64,000 nucleotides of DNA from Paramagnetospirillum kuznetsovii (lineage in GTDB: Bacteria; Pseudomonadota; Alphaproteobacteria; Rhodospirillales; Magnetospirillaceae), in the NCBI RefSeq assembly GCF_003284725.1, contig NZ_PGTO01000007.1, positions 124,001 through 188,000 of the forward strand. The letters run 5' to 3'. The notes beneath the pieces were generated by a model. It searched no databases, had not been told where the DNA came from, and saw only the letters and a program-made list of their open reading frames with translations. The position numbers and the translations under genes are program-made. Shown piece by piece: positions 55,973 to 64,000 of the stretch. The number at the start of each line of letters is the position of its first letter. Positions within the stretch are counted from its first letter, which is position 1.

Positions 55973-56470
55973 ATGGATCTTCAAAGCCGTTTGGAGGCCC
56001 TGATCGCGCCGTCTCTCGATGCCTCGGGCTACGAGCTGGTGCGGGTGCAGCTGCAAGGAAAGCAGCGACTCACGCTTCAGATCATGGCCGATCGCAAGGA
56101 CGGCGTGATGATGACGGTGGAAGACTGCGCCGACATCAGTCGCTCGCTCTCGGCCCTGCTTGACGTCGAGGATCCGATCTCGGCGGCCTACACGCTCGAA
56201 GTCAGTTCTCCTGGCATCGACCGGCCGCTGACTCGGGCCAAGGACTTCGAGCGGTGGGCCGGTTTCGAGGCAAAGCTGGATTCCAGCCAGCCGATCGAAG
56301 GGCGTAAGCGGTTCAGGGGCAAGCTGCTCGGTCTTGACGAGGGGGGCAATGTGCGCCTTGTCGTCGAGACCGGTGAGGTCGCCATTCCCATGGCCGATGT
56401 CAGGGGTGCCAAATTGGTGCTCTCCGACGAGCTGATCGCCGCGACCATCCGGGACCAGAAAGAAGACTAA
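55973..56470 (+). CDS. rimP: Ribosome maturation factor RimP
   Basis: 165 residues from ATG 55973. SGYELVRVQLQGKQRLTLQIMADR, TVEDCADISRSLSALLDVEDPI and LEVSSPGIDRPL are the RimP signatures; the C-terminal SH3-like part is RFRGKLLGLDEGGNVRLV. It aids 30S maturation. nusA follows after 14 bases. Confidence 0.96.
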   Translation: MDLQSRLEALIAPSLDASGYELVRVQLQGKQRLTLQIMADRKDGVMMTVEDCADISRSLSALLDVEDPISAAYTLEVSSPGIDRPLTRAKDFERWAGFEAKLDSSQPIEGRKRFRGKLLGLDEGGNVRLVVETGEVAIPMADVRGAKLVLSDELIAATIRDQKED

Positions 56471-56484
56471 GGACCAAGAGTACG

Positions 56485-57996
56485 ATGACCATGGAACGGA
56501 TCGCCGCACTTCCCCGCCCCGAGCTCCTGCAGGTTGCCGACGCCGTCGCCCGCGACAAAGGCATCGACCGCGACGAGGTGCTTGAAGCCATGGAGCAAGC
56601 CATTCAAAAGGCTGGACGCTCCAAATACGGCCACGAGCACGACATTCGCGCCCATATCGATCGCAAGACCGGCGAAATTCAGCTGGCTCGCTTCATCGAG
56701 GTGGTCGAGGAGATCGAGAACGAGGCCACCCAGAAGACCCTGGCCCAGGTGCTGAAGAAGAAGCCCGACGCCCAGATCGGCGACTTCCTGGTCGATCCGC
56801 TGCCGCCCATCGATTTCGGGCGCATCGCGGCGCAGACCGCCAAGCAGGTCATCGTCCAGAAGGTGCGCGACGCCGAACGTCAGCGCCAGTTCAACGAATA
56901 CAAGGACCGCATCGGCGAGATCAGCAACGGCCTGGTCAAGCGCGTCGAATTCGGCAACGTCATCATCGACCTGGGACGCGCCGAGGGATTGCTGCGCCGC
57001 GACGAGTTGATCCCGCGCGAGACCTTCCGCACCGGCGACCGCGTGCGGGCCTATATTCATGACGTGCGCGCCGAGCCCCGGGGGCCGCAGATTTTCCTGT
57101 CGCGCACCCATACGGTGTTCATGTCCAAGCTGTTCGCCCAGGAAGTTCCGGAAATCTATGACGGCATCATCGAGATCAAGGCGGTGGCCCGCGATCCCGG
57201 TTCGCGCGCCAAGATCGCCGTGCTGTCCCACGATTCCTCCATCGACCCGGTCGGCGCCTGCGTCGGCATGCGCGGCTCGCGCGTTCAGGCGGTGGTGGCC
57301 GAGTTGCAGGGCGAGAAGATCGACATCATCCAGTGGTCGCCCGATATCGCCACCTTCGTGGTGAACGCCCTGGCCCCCGCCGAAGTCACCAAGGTGGTGA
57401 TGGACGAGGAAGCCGGCCGCATCGAGGTGGTGGTTCCCGATGATCAGCTCAGCCTCGCCATCGGCCGTCGTGGCCAGAATGTGCGCCTGGCCAGCCAGCT
57501 GACCCAGTGGAACATCGACATCCTGACCGAGGCCGAGGAATCCGAGCGCCGCACCGAGGAATTCCGCTCGCGCTCCAATATGTTCATCAATGCCCTGGAC
57601 GTTGACGACGTCATCGCCCATCTGCTGGTGACCGAAGGCTTCTCGTCGGTGGAGGAGGTGGCCTATGTGCCGCTGGAAGACATCGCCGAGATCGAGGGCT
57701 TCGACGAGAACGTCGCCGAGGAACTGCAGGGCCGCGCCCGCAACTTCCTGTCCGAGCAGGACGAACGCTACGACCAGATGCGCAAGGATCTCGGCGTCGC
57801 CGACGAGCTGACCGGCATCGAGGGTCTGGCGCCGGTCATGCTGGTCAAGCTGGGCGAGAAAGGGGTCAAGACCCTGGACGACCTGGGCGATCTGGCTTCC
57901 GACGAGTTGATCGATATCGTCGGTCGCGACGACATGACAGAGGAACAGGCCAACACCGTGATCATGGCCGCCCGTGCCCATTGGTTCGAGGAATAG
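56485..57996 (+). CDS. nusA: Transcription termination/antitermination factor NusA
   Basis: 503 residues. The order is N-terminal RNA-polymerase-binding domain (1-130), S1 (about 135-200), KH1 and KH2 (about 230-345, with VGACVGMRGSRVQAVVAELQGE and LAIGRRGQNVRLASQLT), then two acidic helix-hairpin repeats ending ANTVIMAARAHWFEE. It regulates pausing, termination and antitermination. The chain ends at TAG 57996, and 54 bases later a near copy of the last residues appears in another frame (MAAKPPAHWFEGEA). Confidence 0.97.
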   Translation: MTMERIAALPRPELLQVADAVARDKGIDRDEVLEAMEQAIQKAGRSKYGHEHDIRAHIDRKTGEIQLARFIEVVEEIENEATQKTLAQVLKKKPDAQIGDFLVDPLPPIDFGRIAAQTAKQVIVQKVRDAERQRQFNEYKDRIGEISNGLVKRVEFGNVIIDLGRAEGLLRRDELIPRETFRTGDRVRAYIHDVRAEPRGPQIFLSRTHTVFMSKLFAQEVPEIYDGIIEIKAVARDPGSRAKIAVLSHDSSIDPVGACVGMRGSRVQAVVAELQGEKIDIIQWSPDIATFVVNALAPAEVTKVVMDEEAGRIEVVVPDDQLSLAIGRRGQNVRLASQLTQWNIDILTEAEESERRTEEFRSRSNMFINALDVDDVIAHLLVTEGFSSVEEVAYVPLEDIAEIEGFDENVAEELQGRARNFLSEQDERYDQMRKDLGVADELTGIEGLAPVMLVKLGEKGVKTLDDLGDLASDELIDIVGRDDMTEEQANTVIMAARAHWFEE

Positions 57997-58105
57997 TGAC
58001 GATGTTTTGTGCCTCCCGTGTCCGAACCAATGAGCACAATTATATCGAAATGGCGGCAAAGCCGCCGGCCCACTGGTTCGAGGGCGAGGCCTAAGGGCCG
58101 GCGGC

Positions 58106-58729
58106 ATGGCCGACGACCCGGACGAGGACGTTGAGGAAACCGGCCCGGAGCGGCGTTGCGTCGCCACCGGGCTGGTCAAGCCGAAGGCCGAGCTGCTGCG
58201 CTTCGTCGTGGCGCCGGACGGGATGCTGGTACCGGATATGGGCCATGCCCTTCCGGGGCGGGGAATCTGGTTGAGCCCCCGTCGGGATGTGGTAAATACG
58301 GCCGTGGCGAAGCGACTTTTCGCCAAGGCGGCGCGCAGGCAGGTGAGCGTGCCCGAGGATCTGGCCGAACGGGTCGGAGAATTGTTGGCGCGGCGCTGTC
58401 TTGACGCCCTCGGTCTGGCGCGTCGTGCCGGTCAGGCGGTCATGGGGTTCGAGAAGGTTTGCGCCGAGGTTCGCGCCGGGCGCGCCGGTCTGGTGCTGGC
58501 GGCCCGCGACGCTTCTCGCGACGGACGCGACAAGGTACGGGCGCTGGGCGCTGGCCTTGCCGTGATAGAGCTTTTCGACGGTGCCGAGTTGGGCGCCGTT
58601 TTCGGCCGGGAGACGGCCGTGCATGTGTGTATGTCCCCGGGCAAGCTGGCCCTTCGCCTTCAAGGTGAAGCGGCGATGCTGGCCGGGTTTCGGGACGGCG
58701 GGTCCGGCGATGTCGCCGGGACGGCGTGA
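58106..58729 (+). CDS. rnpM: YlxR (RnpM) RNA-binding protein fused to an L7Ae-like domain
   Basis: 207 residues. The YlxR half has PERRCVATGLVKPKAELLRFV and GHALPGRGIWLSPRRDVV; the second half (LDALGLARRAGQAVMGFEKVC, AGLVLAARDASRDG) is L7Ae/L30e-like. In Firmicutes these are two genes (ylxR, ylxQ); the fusion is usual in alphaproteobacteria. YlxR modulates RNase P in Bacillus. It lies between nusA and infB. Confidence 0.9.
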   Translation: MADDPDEDVEETGPERRCVATGLVKPKAELLRFVVAPDGMLVPDMGHALPGRGIWLSPRRDVVNTAVAKRLFAKAARRQVSVPEDLAERVGELLARRCLDALGLARRAGQAVMGFEKVCAEVRAGRAGLVLAARDASRDGRDKVRALGAGLAVIELFDGAELGAVFGRETAVHVCMSPGKLALRLQGEAAMLAGFRDGGSGDVAGTA

Positions 58730-58740
58730 AGTGTTTTCTC

Positions 58741-58762
58741 GGCGGCAGTTCGGCCGCCAGTT
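58741..58762 (+). promoter_or_regulatory. Short hairpin with weak T-run between rnpM and infB
   Basis: GGCGGC (58741-58746) and GCCGCC (58753-58758) form a 6-bp stem followed by AGTTTT. It may cause partial attenuation or serve as a processing site. Confidence 0.45.
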
Positions 58763-58789
58763 TTGGCCGCGGAAGAGACGAAGTCCTAC

Positions 58790-61408
58790 ATGAACGATGA
58801 TTCCAAGGATCAAGATCGCAAGACCCCGCTGAAGCTTTCCCAGCCGGGCAAGCTGGAGCTGAAGAAGACGGTGGAGACCGGACAGGTCCGCCAGAGCTTC
58901 TCCCATGGGCGCTCCAAGGTGGTGACCGTCGAGGTTCGCAAGAAGCGCACCTTCAGCAGCGCCGGTGGCGCCATGCACGAGATCAAGGACGGCGCCCATT
59001 CCGCCGCCGAGGCCGATCTCGCCGCCGCCGTGGCCAAGGTGGAGGCGCTGTCGCGCGCCGCCAATGTCCACGATCTCACCAATCATGAGAAGAACGCCCG
59101 CGCCCGCGCCCTGCAAGAGGCTCAACGCCACGAGGAGGACGCGCGCCGCCGCGCCGAGGACGAAGCCGCCCGTGCCGCCCTCGAGGCCGAGGCCAGTCGC
59201 CGCGCCGAAGAGGAAGCCCGCCTGCGCCACGAGGCCGAAGCCGCCTTGCGCGCCGAGGAAGCTTCTTCCGCTCCGGTCGAGGACGTTCTGGTTGCCGCTC
59301 CCGCTCCCGCCGCTCCGGTGGCCGCGGCCGAGCCTGTCGCCGTCGCACCCGCCGCCGCCGCAACCGCAATCGCTCCCGCTCCCGCCGCCGCGCCCGGCGC
59401 CGCCGCCGTGGTTCCCGCCCGGACCCGGATGGAGGAAGAGGAAGAGGAAGAGGAACGCGCCAGGAAGCGCGCCGCCGCCCACAAGCCCGCTCCGGTCAAG
59501 CGTACCGAGCCGCGTCGCCGCACCGGCAAGCTGACCATCACCGACGCCCTGACCGATGACGACCGCTCGGAACGCGGCCGCTCGCTGGCCGCCGTCAAGC
59601 GCGCCCGTGAACGCGAACGCCTGAAGCACATGCAGAAGGGTTCGGAAAAGGTCATCCGCGACGTCATCGTGCCCGAATCCATCACGGTGCAGGAACTGGC
59701 CAACCGCATGGCGGTGCGTGGCGCCGACGTGATCAAGTGCCTGATGCGCCTGGGCGTGATGGCCAATATCAATCAGAACATCGACGCCGATACCGCCGAG
59801 CTGGTGGTGACCGAATTCGGTCACAACATGAAGCGCGTGTCCGAGGCCGACGTGCTGGTGGGTCTGGAAGGCGACGTGGATGCCGACGAGCATCTGATCT
59901 CGCGGCCCCCCGTGGTCACCATCATGGGCCATGTCGATCACGGCAAGACCTCGCTGCTGGACGCGCTGCGGGAAACCGACGTGGTTTCGGGCGAAGCCGG
60001 TGGCATCACCCAGCATATCGGCGCCTATCAGGTGACCATGAGCACGGGTGGCAAGATCACCTTCATCGACACCCCCGGCCACGAAGCCTTCACCGCCATG
60101 CGCGCCCGTGGCGCCAAGGTGACCGATATCGTGGTGCTGGTGGTCGCCGCCGACGACGGCATCATGCCGCAGACGGTGGAAGCCATCCGCCATGCCCGCG
60201 CCGCCGGCGTGCCGATCATCGTTGCCATCAACAAGATCGACAAGCCCGACGCCAACAGCACCAAGGTCCGTCAGGAACTGTTGCAGCACGAATTGGTGAC
60301 CGAGGATCTGGGCGGCGACGTGCTCGCCATCGAGGTTTCCGCCAAGAAGCGCATGAACCTGGAAAAGCTGGAAGAGGCCATTCTTCTCCAGGCCGAAATC
60401 CTCGACCTCAAGGCCAATCCCGAGCGGGTCGGCCAGGGCGTGGTGATCGAGGCCAAGATGGAAAAGGGCCGGGGCTCCGTCGCCACCGTGCTGGTCCAAA
60501 AGGGCACCTTGAAGGTGGGCGACGTTTTCGTGGCCGGTGCCGAATGGGGCCGGGTGCGCGCCCTGGTGGACGATCACGGCAATTCCATCAAGGAAGCCGG
60601 GCCGTCCTCACCCGTGGAAGTGCTGGGTCTTCAGGGCACGCCCGCCGCCGGTGACGATTTCGTCTGCGTCGAGGACGAGCCCCGCGCCCGCGAAATCGCC
60701 AGCTACCGTCAGCGCCTGGATCGCGAGACCAAGGCCAAGCTGGCCCAGCGCGGCACCCTGGAAGAAATGTTCAGCGCCATCAAGTCCGGCGAGGCCAAGG
60801 AACTCCCCATCGTCGTCAAGGGCGACGTGCAGGGCTCCATCGAAGCCATCGTCGGCACCGTGGAAAAGATCGGCAACGACAACGTCAAGGTCCGCACCCT
60901 GCATGCGGCGGTGGGCGGCATCAACGAGTCCGACGTCACCCTGGCGCGCGCCACCGGCGGCCTGATCATCGGCTTCAACGTCCGCGCCAATCCCCAGGCC
61001 CGCGACATGGCGCGCCGCGACGGCGTCGATATCCGCTACTACTCCATCATCTACGACGTCACCGATGATCTGAAGAAGATGCTGTCGGGCATGCTGGCCC
61101 CCACGCTGCGGGAACGCTTCCTGGGTTACGCCAATATCCGCGAGGTGTTCAACATCACCAAGACCGGCAAGGTCGCGGGCTGCATGATCACCGAAGGCAT
61201 CGTCAAGCGCGGCTCCAAGGTTCGCCTGCTGCGCGACGACGTGGTCATCCATACCGGCGATCTGGCCCAGCTCAAGCGCTTCAAGGACGACGTCAAGGAA
61301 GTGCGCGAGAGCTATGAGTGCGGCATGTCCTTCACCAATTACGAAGACATCCGCGTCGGCGACGTGATCGAGTGCTTCGAGATCGAGGAGGTGGCGGGCG
61401 TCCTGTAA
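58790..61408 (+). CDS. infB: Translation initiation factor IF-2
   Basis: 872 residues from ATG 58790 ([20 protein letters not shown]). A long Ala/Glu/Arg-rich N-terminal region reaches about residue 250, then IF2_N ([21 protein letters not shown]). The G domain near 380 has [32 protein letters not shown] and NKIDKPDA. Domains II, III and IV follow, ending in EVAGVL. It places fMet-tRNA on the 30S. A TTG upstream is rejected because family alignment favours the ATG. Confidence 0.96.
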   Translation: MNDDSKDQDRKTPLKLSQPGKLELKKTVETGQVRQSFSHGRSKVVTVEVRKKRTFSSAGGAMHEIKDGAHSAAEADLAAAVAKVEALSRAANVHDLTNHEKNARARALQEAQRHEEDARRRAEDEAARAALEAEASRRAEEEARLRHEAEAALRAEEASSAPVEDVLVAAPAPAAPVAAAEPVAVAPAAAATAIAPAPAAAPGAAAVVPARTRMEEEEEEEERARKRAAAHKPAPVKRTEPRRRTGKLTITDALTDDDRSERGRSLAAVKRARERERLKHMQKGSEKVIRDVIVPESITVQELANRMAVRGADVIKCLMRLGVMANINQNIDADTAELVVTEFGHNMKRVSEADVLVGLEGDVDADEHLISRPPVVTIMGHVDHGKTSLLDALRETDVVSGEAGGITQHIGAYQVTMSTGGKITFIDTPGHEAFTAMRARGAKVTDIVVLVVAADDGIMPQTVEAIRHARAAGVPIIVAINKIDKPDANSTKVRQELLQHELVTEDLGGDVLAIEVSAKKRMNLEKLEEAILLQAEILDLKANPERVGQGVVIEAKMEKGRGSVATVLVQKGTLKVGDVFVAGAEWGRVRALVDDHGNSIKEAGPSSPVEVLGLQGTPAAGDDFVCVEDEPRAREIASYRQRLDRETKAKLAQRGTLEEMFSAIKSGEAKELPIVVKGDVQGSIEAIVGTVEKIGNDNVKVRTLHAAVGGINESDVTLARATGGLIIGFNVRANPQARDMARRDGVDIRYYSIIYDVTDDLKKMLSGMLAPTLRERFLGYANIREVFNITKTGKVAGCMITEGIVKRGSKVRLLRDDVVIHTGDLAQLKRFKDDVKEVRESYECGMSFTNYEDIRVGDVIECFEIEEVAGVL

Positions 61409-61451
61409 GGGACGCGCCGCTTCTCCTGTTCTCACCGGCTCGGAGGGTTCC

Positions 61452-61871
61452 ATGCCCAGAGGCGACAAGGCTCCAACTCAACGGCAATTGCGGGTCGGCG
61501 AGGAATTGCGCCACGCCATCGCCAATGTGATCGAGCGCGGTGAATTCCGCGATCCCGACCTGCAAGGCCGCCCCATCACCGTGACCGAGGTCCGGGTCAG
61601 CCCCGATTTGCGCAACGCCACCGTCTTCGTGGTGCCGCTGGGCGGCGGCGATTCCACGCCCATCCTGGCCGGACTGAAGCGCGCCAAGTCCTTCCTGCGC
61701 CACGAGATCAGCCGCTCCGTGCAACTGCGCGCCGTGCCCGATCTGGCGTTCCAGCCCGACACCAGCTTCGACGAGGCCTCGCGCATCGAGGACATCCTGC
61801 GCTCCCCCGTGGTCCGCCGCGACATCGGGCTGGAGGACGACTTCCAGACCGACGGCGATGACGGGGAATAG
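61452..61871 (+). CDS. rbfA: 30S ribosome-binding factor RbfA
   Basis: 139 residues with TQRQLRVGEELRHAIANVIERG, VTEVRVSPDLRNATVFVVPL and a C-terminal SFDEASRIEDILRSP. GGAGG lies a few bases before the ATG. It acts in 16S 5' maturation at low temperature. Confidence 0.96.
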   Translation: MPRGDKAPTQRQLRVGEELRHAIANVIERGEFRDPDLQGRPITVTEVRVSPDLRNATVFVVPLGGGDSTPILAGLKRAKSFLRHEISRSVQLRAVPDLAFQPDTSFDEASRIEDILRSPVVRRDIGLEDDFQTDGDDGE

Positions 61872-61896
61872 GGTCAGAACCTGTTCAGCGCCTTAA

Positions 61897-61950
61897 CCGT
61901 CATTCCCGCACTCTTTTCCGTCATTCCCGCGAAAGCGGGAATCCACCCGG
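61897..61950. repeat. Left palindromic repeat flanking the GIY-YIG gene
   Basis: ATTCCCGC-GAAA-GCGGGAAT (61923-61942) is a perfect 8-bp hairpin inside CCGTCATTCCCGCGAAAGCG..., with a second partial copy of CCGTCATTCCCGC at 61897-61909. The inverted counterpart is at 62271-62303. Confidence 0.85.
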
Positions 61951-61976
61951 CGCCACCGTCTGGTATGGTCGAGGCT

Positions 61977-62267
61977 ATGCAGCGCCCATGCGTCTACATC
62001 CTCGCCAGCAAGCCCAACGGAACCCTGTATATCGGGGTGACCAGCGATCTGGCTCGTCGGATATGGGAACATAAAGCGGATGCCGTTCCGGGTTTCACCA
62101 GCCGCTATGGCGTTCACAGTCTGGTGTATGTGGAATTCCATGACCTCATGGCTGATGCGATTTTGCGAGAGAAGCGAATAAAGAAGTGGAACCGGGCATG
62201 GAAGCTCCAAATGATTTCCCGCGGCAATCCGACCTGGCGCGACCTGTTCGACGACATCGTCCGTTGA
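61977..62267 (+). CDS. Small GIY-YIG family nuclease
   Basis: 96 residues from ATG 61977 (GAGG just upstream; ATG 61965 also possible). VYILASKPNGTLYIGVTSDLARRIWEHK is the GIY-YIG core with its Tyr pairs, the Arg in RRIWEHK and the Glu in LREKRIKKWNRAWK. UvrC/YhbQ-like stand-alone members are of uncertain function. It sits between rbfA and truB and between inverted palindromes, so a mobile origin is likely. Confidence 0.88.
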   Translation: MQRPCVYILASKPNGTLYIGVTSDLARRIWEHKADAVPGFTSRYGVHSLVYVEFHDLMADAILREKRIKKWNRAWKLQMISRGNPTWRDLFDDIVR

Positions 62268-62270
62268 TGC

Positions 62271-62303
62271 GCGGATGGATCTCCGCCTTCGCGGGGATGA
62301 CGG
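62271..62303. repeat. Right palindromic repeat flanking the GIY-YIG gene (inverted)
   Basis: The reverse complement, CCGTCATCCCCGCGAAGGCG, aligns with the left repeat with a handful of mismatches over about 33 bases. The internal hairpin keeps 8 pairs including one G-T. Confidence 0.82.
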
Positions 62304-62324
62304 TTTGTGAAAAGGCCATGAAAT

Positions 62325-63284
62325 ATGGCCCGTAAGCGCAAGGGAACCCCCATCCACGGCTGGCTGGCCATCGACAAGCCGCTGGGCATGAGCTCGTCCC
62401 AGGTGGTGGGCAAGGTCAAGTGGCTGCTGAAGGCGGCCAAGGTCGGCCATGGCGGCACCTTGGACCCGCTGGCGACGGGGGTTCTGCCCATCGCGCTGGG
62501 CGAGGCCACCAAGACGGTGTCCTATGTCATGGACGGCACCAAGACCTACCGTTTCCAGATCCGCTGGGGCGAGGCCACCGCCACCTTGGACCGCGAGGGC
62601 GAGGTGACCGCGACCTCTGCCGTCCGCCCCGACCCCGCCGCCATCCTCGCCGCGCTGCCCGCCTTCATCGGCGCGATCGAGCAGAGCCCACCCGCCTTTT
62701 CCGCCATCAAGGTGGACGGGGTGCGGGCCTACGATCTGGCCCGCGCCGGGGAAGAGGTGGAGATGAAGTCGCGCACTGTCCGCATCGACTCCTTCACCCT
62801 GCTGGACATGCCGGACGCCGACCATGCCGATTTCCAGGTGGTGTGCGGCAAGGGCACCTATATCCGCTCGCTGGCCCGCGACCTGTCGCTGGCCTTGGGA
62901 ACCCTGGGCCATGTCTCGGTCCTGCGCCGCGCCGCCTGCGGCCCGTTCCGGGAGGAAAGCGCGATTTCCCTTGAAACTCTGGCCGAGCTGGGGCATGGTC
63001 CCGGCCCTTGGGCCTTTATGCTTCCCATCGAGACCGCGCTGGACGACATCCCGGCACTGGCCTTGACGGAGAGCGAGGCCCGCCGCCTCCAAAGCGGTTG
63101 TCCCGTGTCAGTCATGCGCGTGGCTCCCCGTCATCCCGAGGTCAGTCTCGCCGAAGGCACCGTGTGCCGGGCGATGTTGGCCGAGCGGCTGGTGGCGTTG
63201 GCACGTATCGACGGCGACGACATTCGTCCGGTGCGCGTGATGAACCTAGAGAATGAAGGAGTTAACGATGTCGATCACGCCTGA
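62325..63284 (+). CDS. truB: tRNA pseudouridine(55) synthase
   Basis: 319 residues. The catalytic Asp lies in [38 protein letters not shown] and [19 protein letters not shown] are further TruB motifs, and a C-terminal PUA-like part follows. It makes psi55 in the T-loop of tRNAs. Its 3' end overlaps the rpsO start by 17 bases. Confidence 0.96.
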   Translation: MARKRKGTPIHGWLAIDKPLGMSSSQVVGKVKWLLKAAKVGHGGTLDPLATGVLPIALGEATKTVSYVMDGTKTYRFQIRWGEATATLDREGEVTATSAVRPDPAAILAALPAFIGAIEQSPPAFSAIKVDGVRAYDLARAGEEVEMKSRTVRIDSFTLLDMPDADHADFQVVCGKGTYIRSLARDLSLALGTLGHVSVLRRAACGPFREESAISLETLAELGHGPGPWAFMLPIETALDDIPALALTESEARRLQSGCPVSVMRVAPRHPEVSLAEGTVCRAMLAERLVALARIDGDDIRPVRVMNLENEGVNDVDHA

Positions 63285-63537
63285 ACGCACCCAGGAGCTG
63301 GTGAAGGAATACGCGACCAAGGAAGGCGACACCGGTTCCGCCGATGTCCAGGTCGCCATTCTGTCGGAGCGCATTCGCAATCTGACCGAGCACCTGAAGG
63401 AGCATAAGAAGGATTTCCACTCGCGTCGCGGCCTGCTGATCATGGTCGGCCAGCGTCGTCGCATGCTCGACTATCTGAAGAGCAAGGACCAGAAGCGCTA
63501 CGAGGGGCTTATTGCTCGCCTCGGGCTGCGCAAGTAA
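63268..63537 (+). CDS. rpsO: 30S ribosomal protein uS15
   Basis: 89 residues from ATG 63268; AAGGAG is six bases upstream, which rules out the earlier ATG at 63253. [46 protein letters not shown] and DYLK are uS15 hallmarks. It starts inside the end of truB, so it is coupled to it. Confidence 0.98.
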   Translation: MSITPERTQELVKEYATKEGDTGSADVQVAILSERIRNLTEHLKEHKKDFHSRRGLLIMVGQRRRMLDYLKSKDQKRYEGLIARLGLRK

Positions 63538-63581
63538 GCGCTCTTCTGACAAGACAGGGCTGGACGTCGGCCCAAGGGACG

Positions 63582-63660
63582 CCCGCGTGGGGATGGCTTC
63601 ACGCGGGTCGTCGCATTTGTAGTTTTGACGTCGGGACCGCCCGCAATCCGGCGGTGGTCC
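63582..63660 (+). promoter_or_regulatory. Two hairpins in the rpsO-pnp spacer (probable RNase III/autoregulatory leader)
   Basis: CCCGCGTG/CACGCGGG (63582-63607) and GGACCGCC/GGTGGTCC (63634-63660, one G-T pair) precede pnp. In enteric bacteria PNPase represses its own mRNA after RNase III cuts a leader stem; a similar role here is inference. No T-run follows either stem. Confidence 0.55.
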
Positions 63661-63681
63661 TAAGAAAAAGGAATTGACCGT

Positions 63682-64000
63682 ATGTCGATGTTCAATGTTC
63701 ACCGCAAGGAAATCACCTGGGGTGGCCGCAAGCTGGTTCTGGAAACCGGCAAGGTCGCTCGTCAGGCCGATGGGGCCGTGATGGCCACCTATGGCGACAC
63801 CACCGTGCTGTGCACCGTGGTCGGCGTGAAGACCCAGCGCCCCGGGATCGATTTCTTCCCGCTCACCGTGAACTACCAGGAAAAGGCCTTTGCCGCGGGC
63901 AAGATCCCCGGCGGCTTCTTCAAGCGCGAAGGCCGTCCGTCGGAGAAGGAGACCCTGGTCTCCCGCCTGATCGACCGCCCCATCCGCCCGCTGTTCGCCG
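63682..64000 (+). CDS. pnp: Polyribonucleotide nucleotidyltransferase, 3' end outside the window
   Basis: The reading frame opens at ATG 63682 (or 63688) and runs off the end. The visible 106 residues include [31 protein letters not shown] and ERP-type [20 protein letters not shown], the first RNase PH domain of PNPase. AAGGA lies about ten bases before the start. It degrades RNA phosphorolytically in the degradosome. Confidence 0.97.
   Translation, partial: MSMFNVHRKEITWGGRKLVLETGKVARQADGAVMATYGDTTVLCTVVGVKTQRPGIDFFPLTVNYQEKAFAAGKIPGGFFKREGRPSEKETLVSRLIDRPIRPLFA

Noticed and set aside
56467-58326. 619-residue open frame antisense to nusA
   Set aside because: It is a shadow; the sense strand encodes full-length NusA with all domains.
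59100-59480. Simple repeats in the infB N-terminal coding part as a possible separate gene or phase-variable tract
   Set aside because: Ala/Glu/Arg/Pro-rich low complexity is normal for the IF-2 N-terminal region, and the frame is continuous.
58091-60577. 828-residue open frame antisense to infB
   Set aside because: It mirrors the high-GC codon pattern of infB, is rich in His/Gly/Asp as antisense frames are, and has no ribosome-binding site or recognisable domain.

Overview
The window looks like chromosomal DNA of a high-GC alphaproteobacterium, most likely Rhodospirillales and Magnetospirillum-like. That placement is an inference from the gene set: a ChvG/ChvI two-component pair, plant-type class II GshA, a YlxR-L7Ae fusion between nusA and infB, DUF1289 and DUF992 proteins, a pyrophosphate-type phosphofructokinase, and the order rimP-nusA-rnpM-infB-rbfA-truB-rpsO-pnp. 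I saw no rRNA, tRNA, CRISPR array, prophage or complete insertion sequence.

Region by region: (1) 1-18 kb is a surface-polysaccharide locus. It holds a heparinase II/III-like protein, an SGNH hydrolase, a two-domain oxidoreductase, a UDP-HexNAc 6-dehydrogenase, a GT9 glycosyltransferase, an AsnB-type amidotransferase, several GT4/GT2 enzymes (one with two GT4 domains in one chain) and a polysaccharide deacetylase. ccdAB and parDE-type toxin-antitoxin pairs sit among them. (2) 16.7-24.1 kb carries a DUF2478-DUF4213/DUF364 fusion divergent from moaA, then recQ, nadK, an AbrB-type membrane protein, a WbuC-type cupin and a secreted DUF992 protein. (3) 24.1-35.3 kb is a ten-gene, tightly packed reverse-strand operon: split transketolase, ColD-like PLP 3-dehydratase with His in place of Lys, SDR epimerase/dehydratase, B12-binding radical SAM enzyme, a large YfhO/GT-C-like membrane protein, two GT2 enzymes (one GtrB/CsbB-like), and HddC- and HddA-like enzymes of GDP-heptose synthesis. 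It reads as a pathway for an unusual, possibly branched or deoxygenated, GDP-linked sugar and its transfer at the membrane, and is the best candidate here for an undescribed system. (4) 35.4-36.2 kb has an orphan RHH gene and a parDE pair. (5) 36.2-40.9 kb has prfC and a cbiMNQO cobalt transporter under a cobalamin riboswitch. (6) 40.9-47.1 kb has chvI-chvG, a charged heptad-repeat periplasmic protein, gshA, a long panD, queC and an unknown gene. (7) 47.1-53 kb is the reverse-strand rplU-rpmA and obgE-proB-proA-nadD-rsfS-rlmH set. The rsfS frame has no ATG, GTG or TTG that keeps the full domain, and the best-placed start is ATC behind a good ribosome-binding site. (8) 53-54.5 kb has a zeta-toxin-like kinase with an unknown partner and a DUF1289 gene. 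(9) 54.6-64 kb has PPi-type phosphofructokinase and the translation operon rimP to pnp, interrupted by a GIY-YIG gene between inverted palindromic repeats.

Dispersed GC-rich palindromic repeats occur in several intergenic gaps. Starts were moved from the longest reading frame wherever a ribosome-binding site, a 4-base overlap with the upstream gene, or family alignment favoured a later codon; these choices are given entry by entry.
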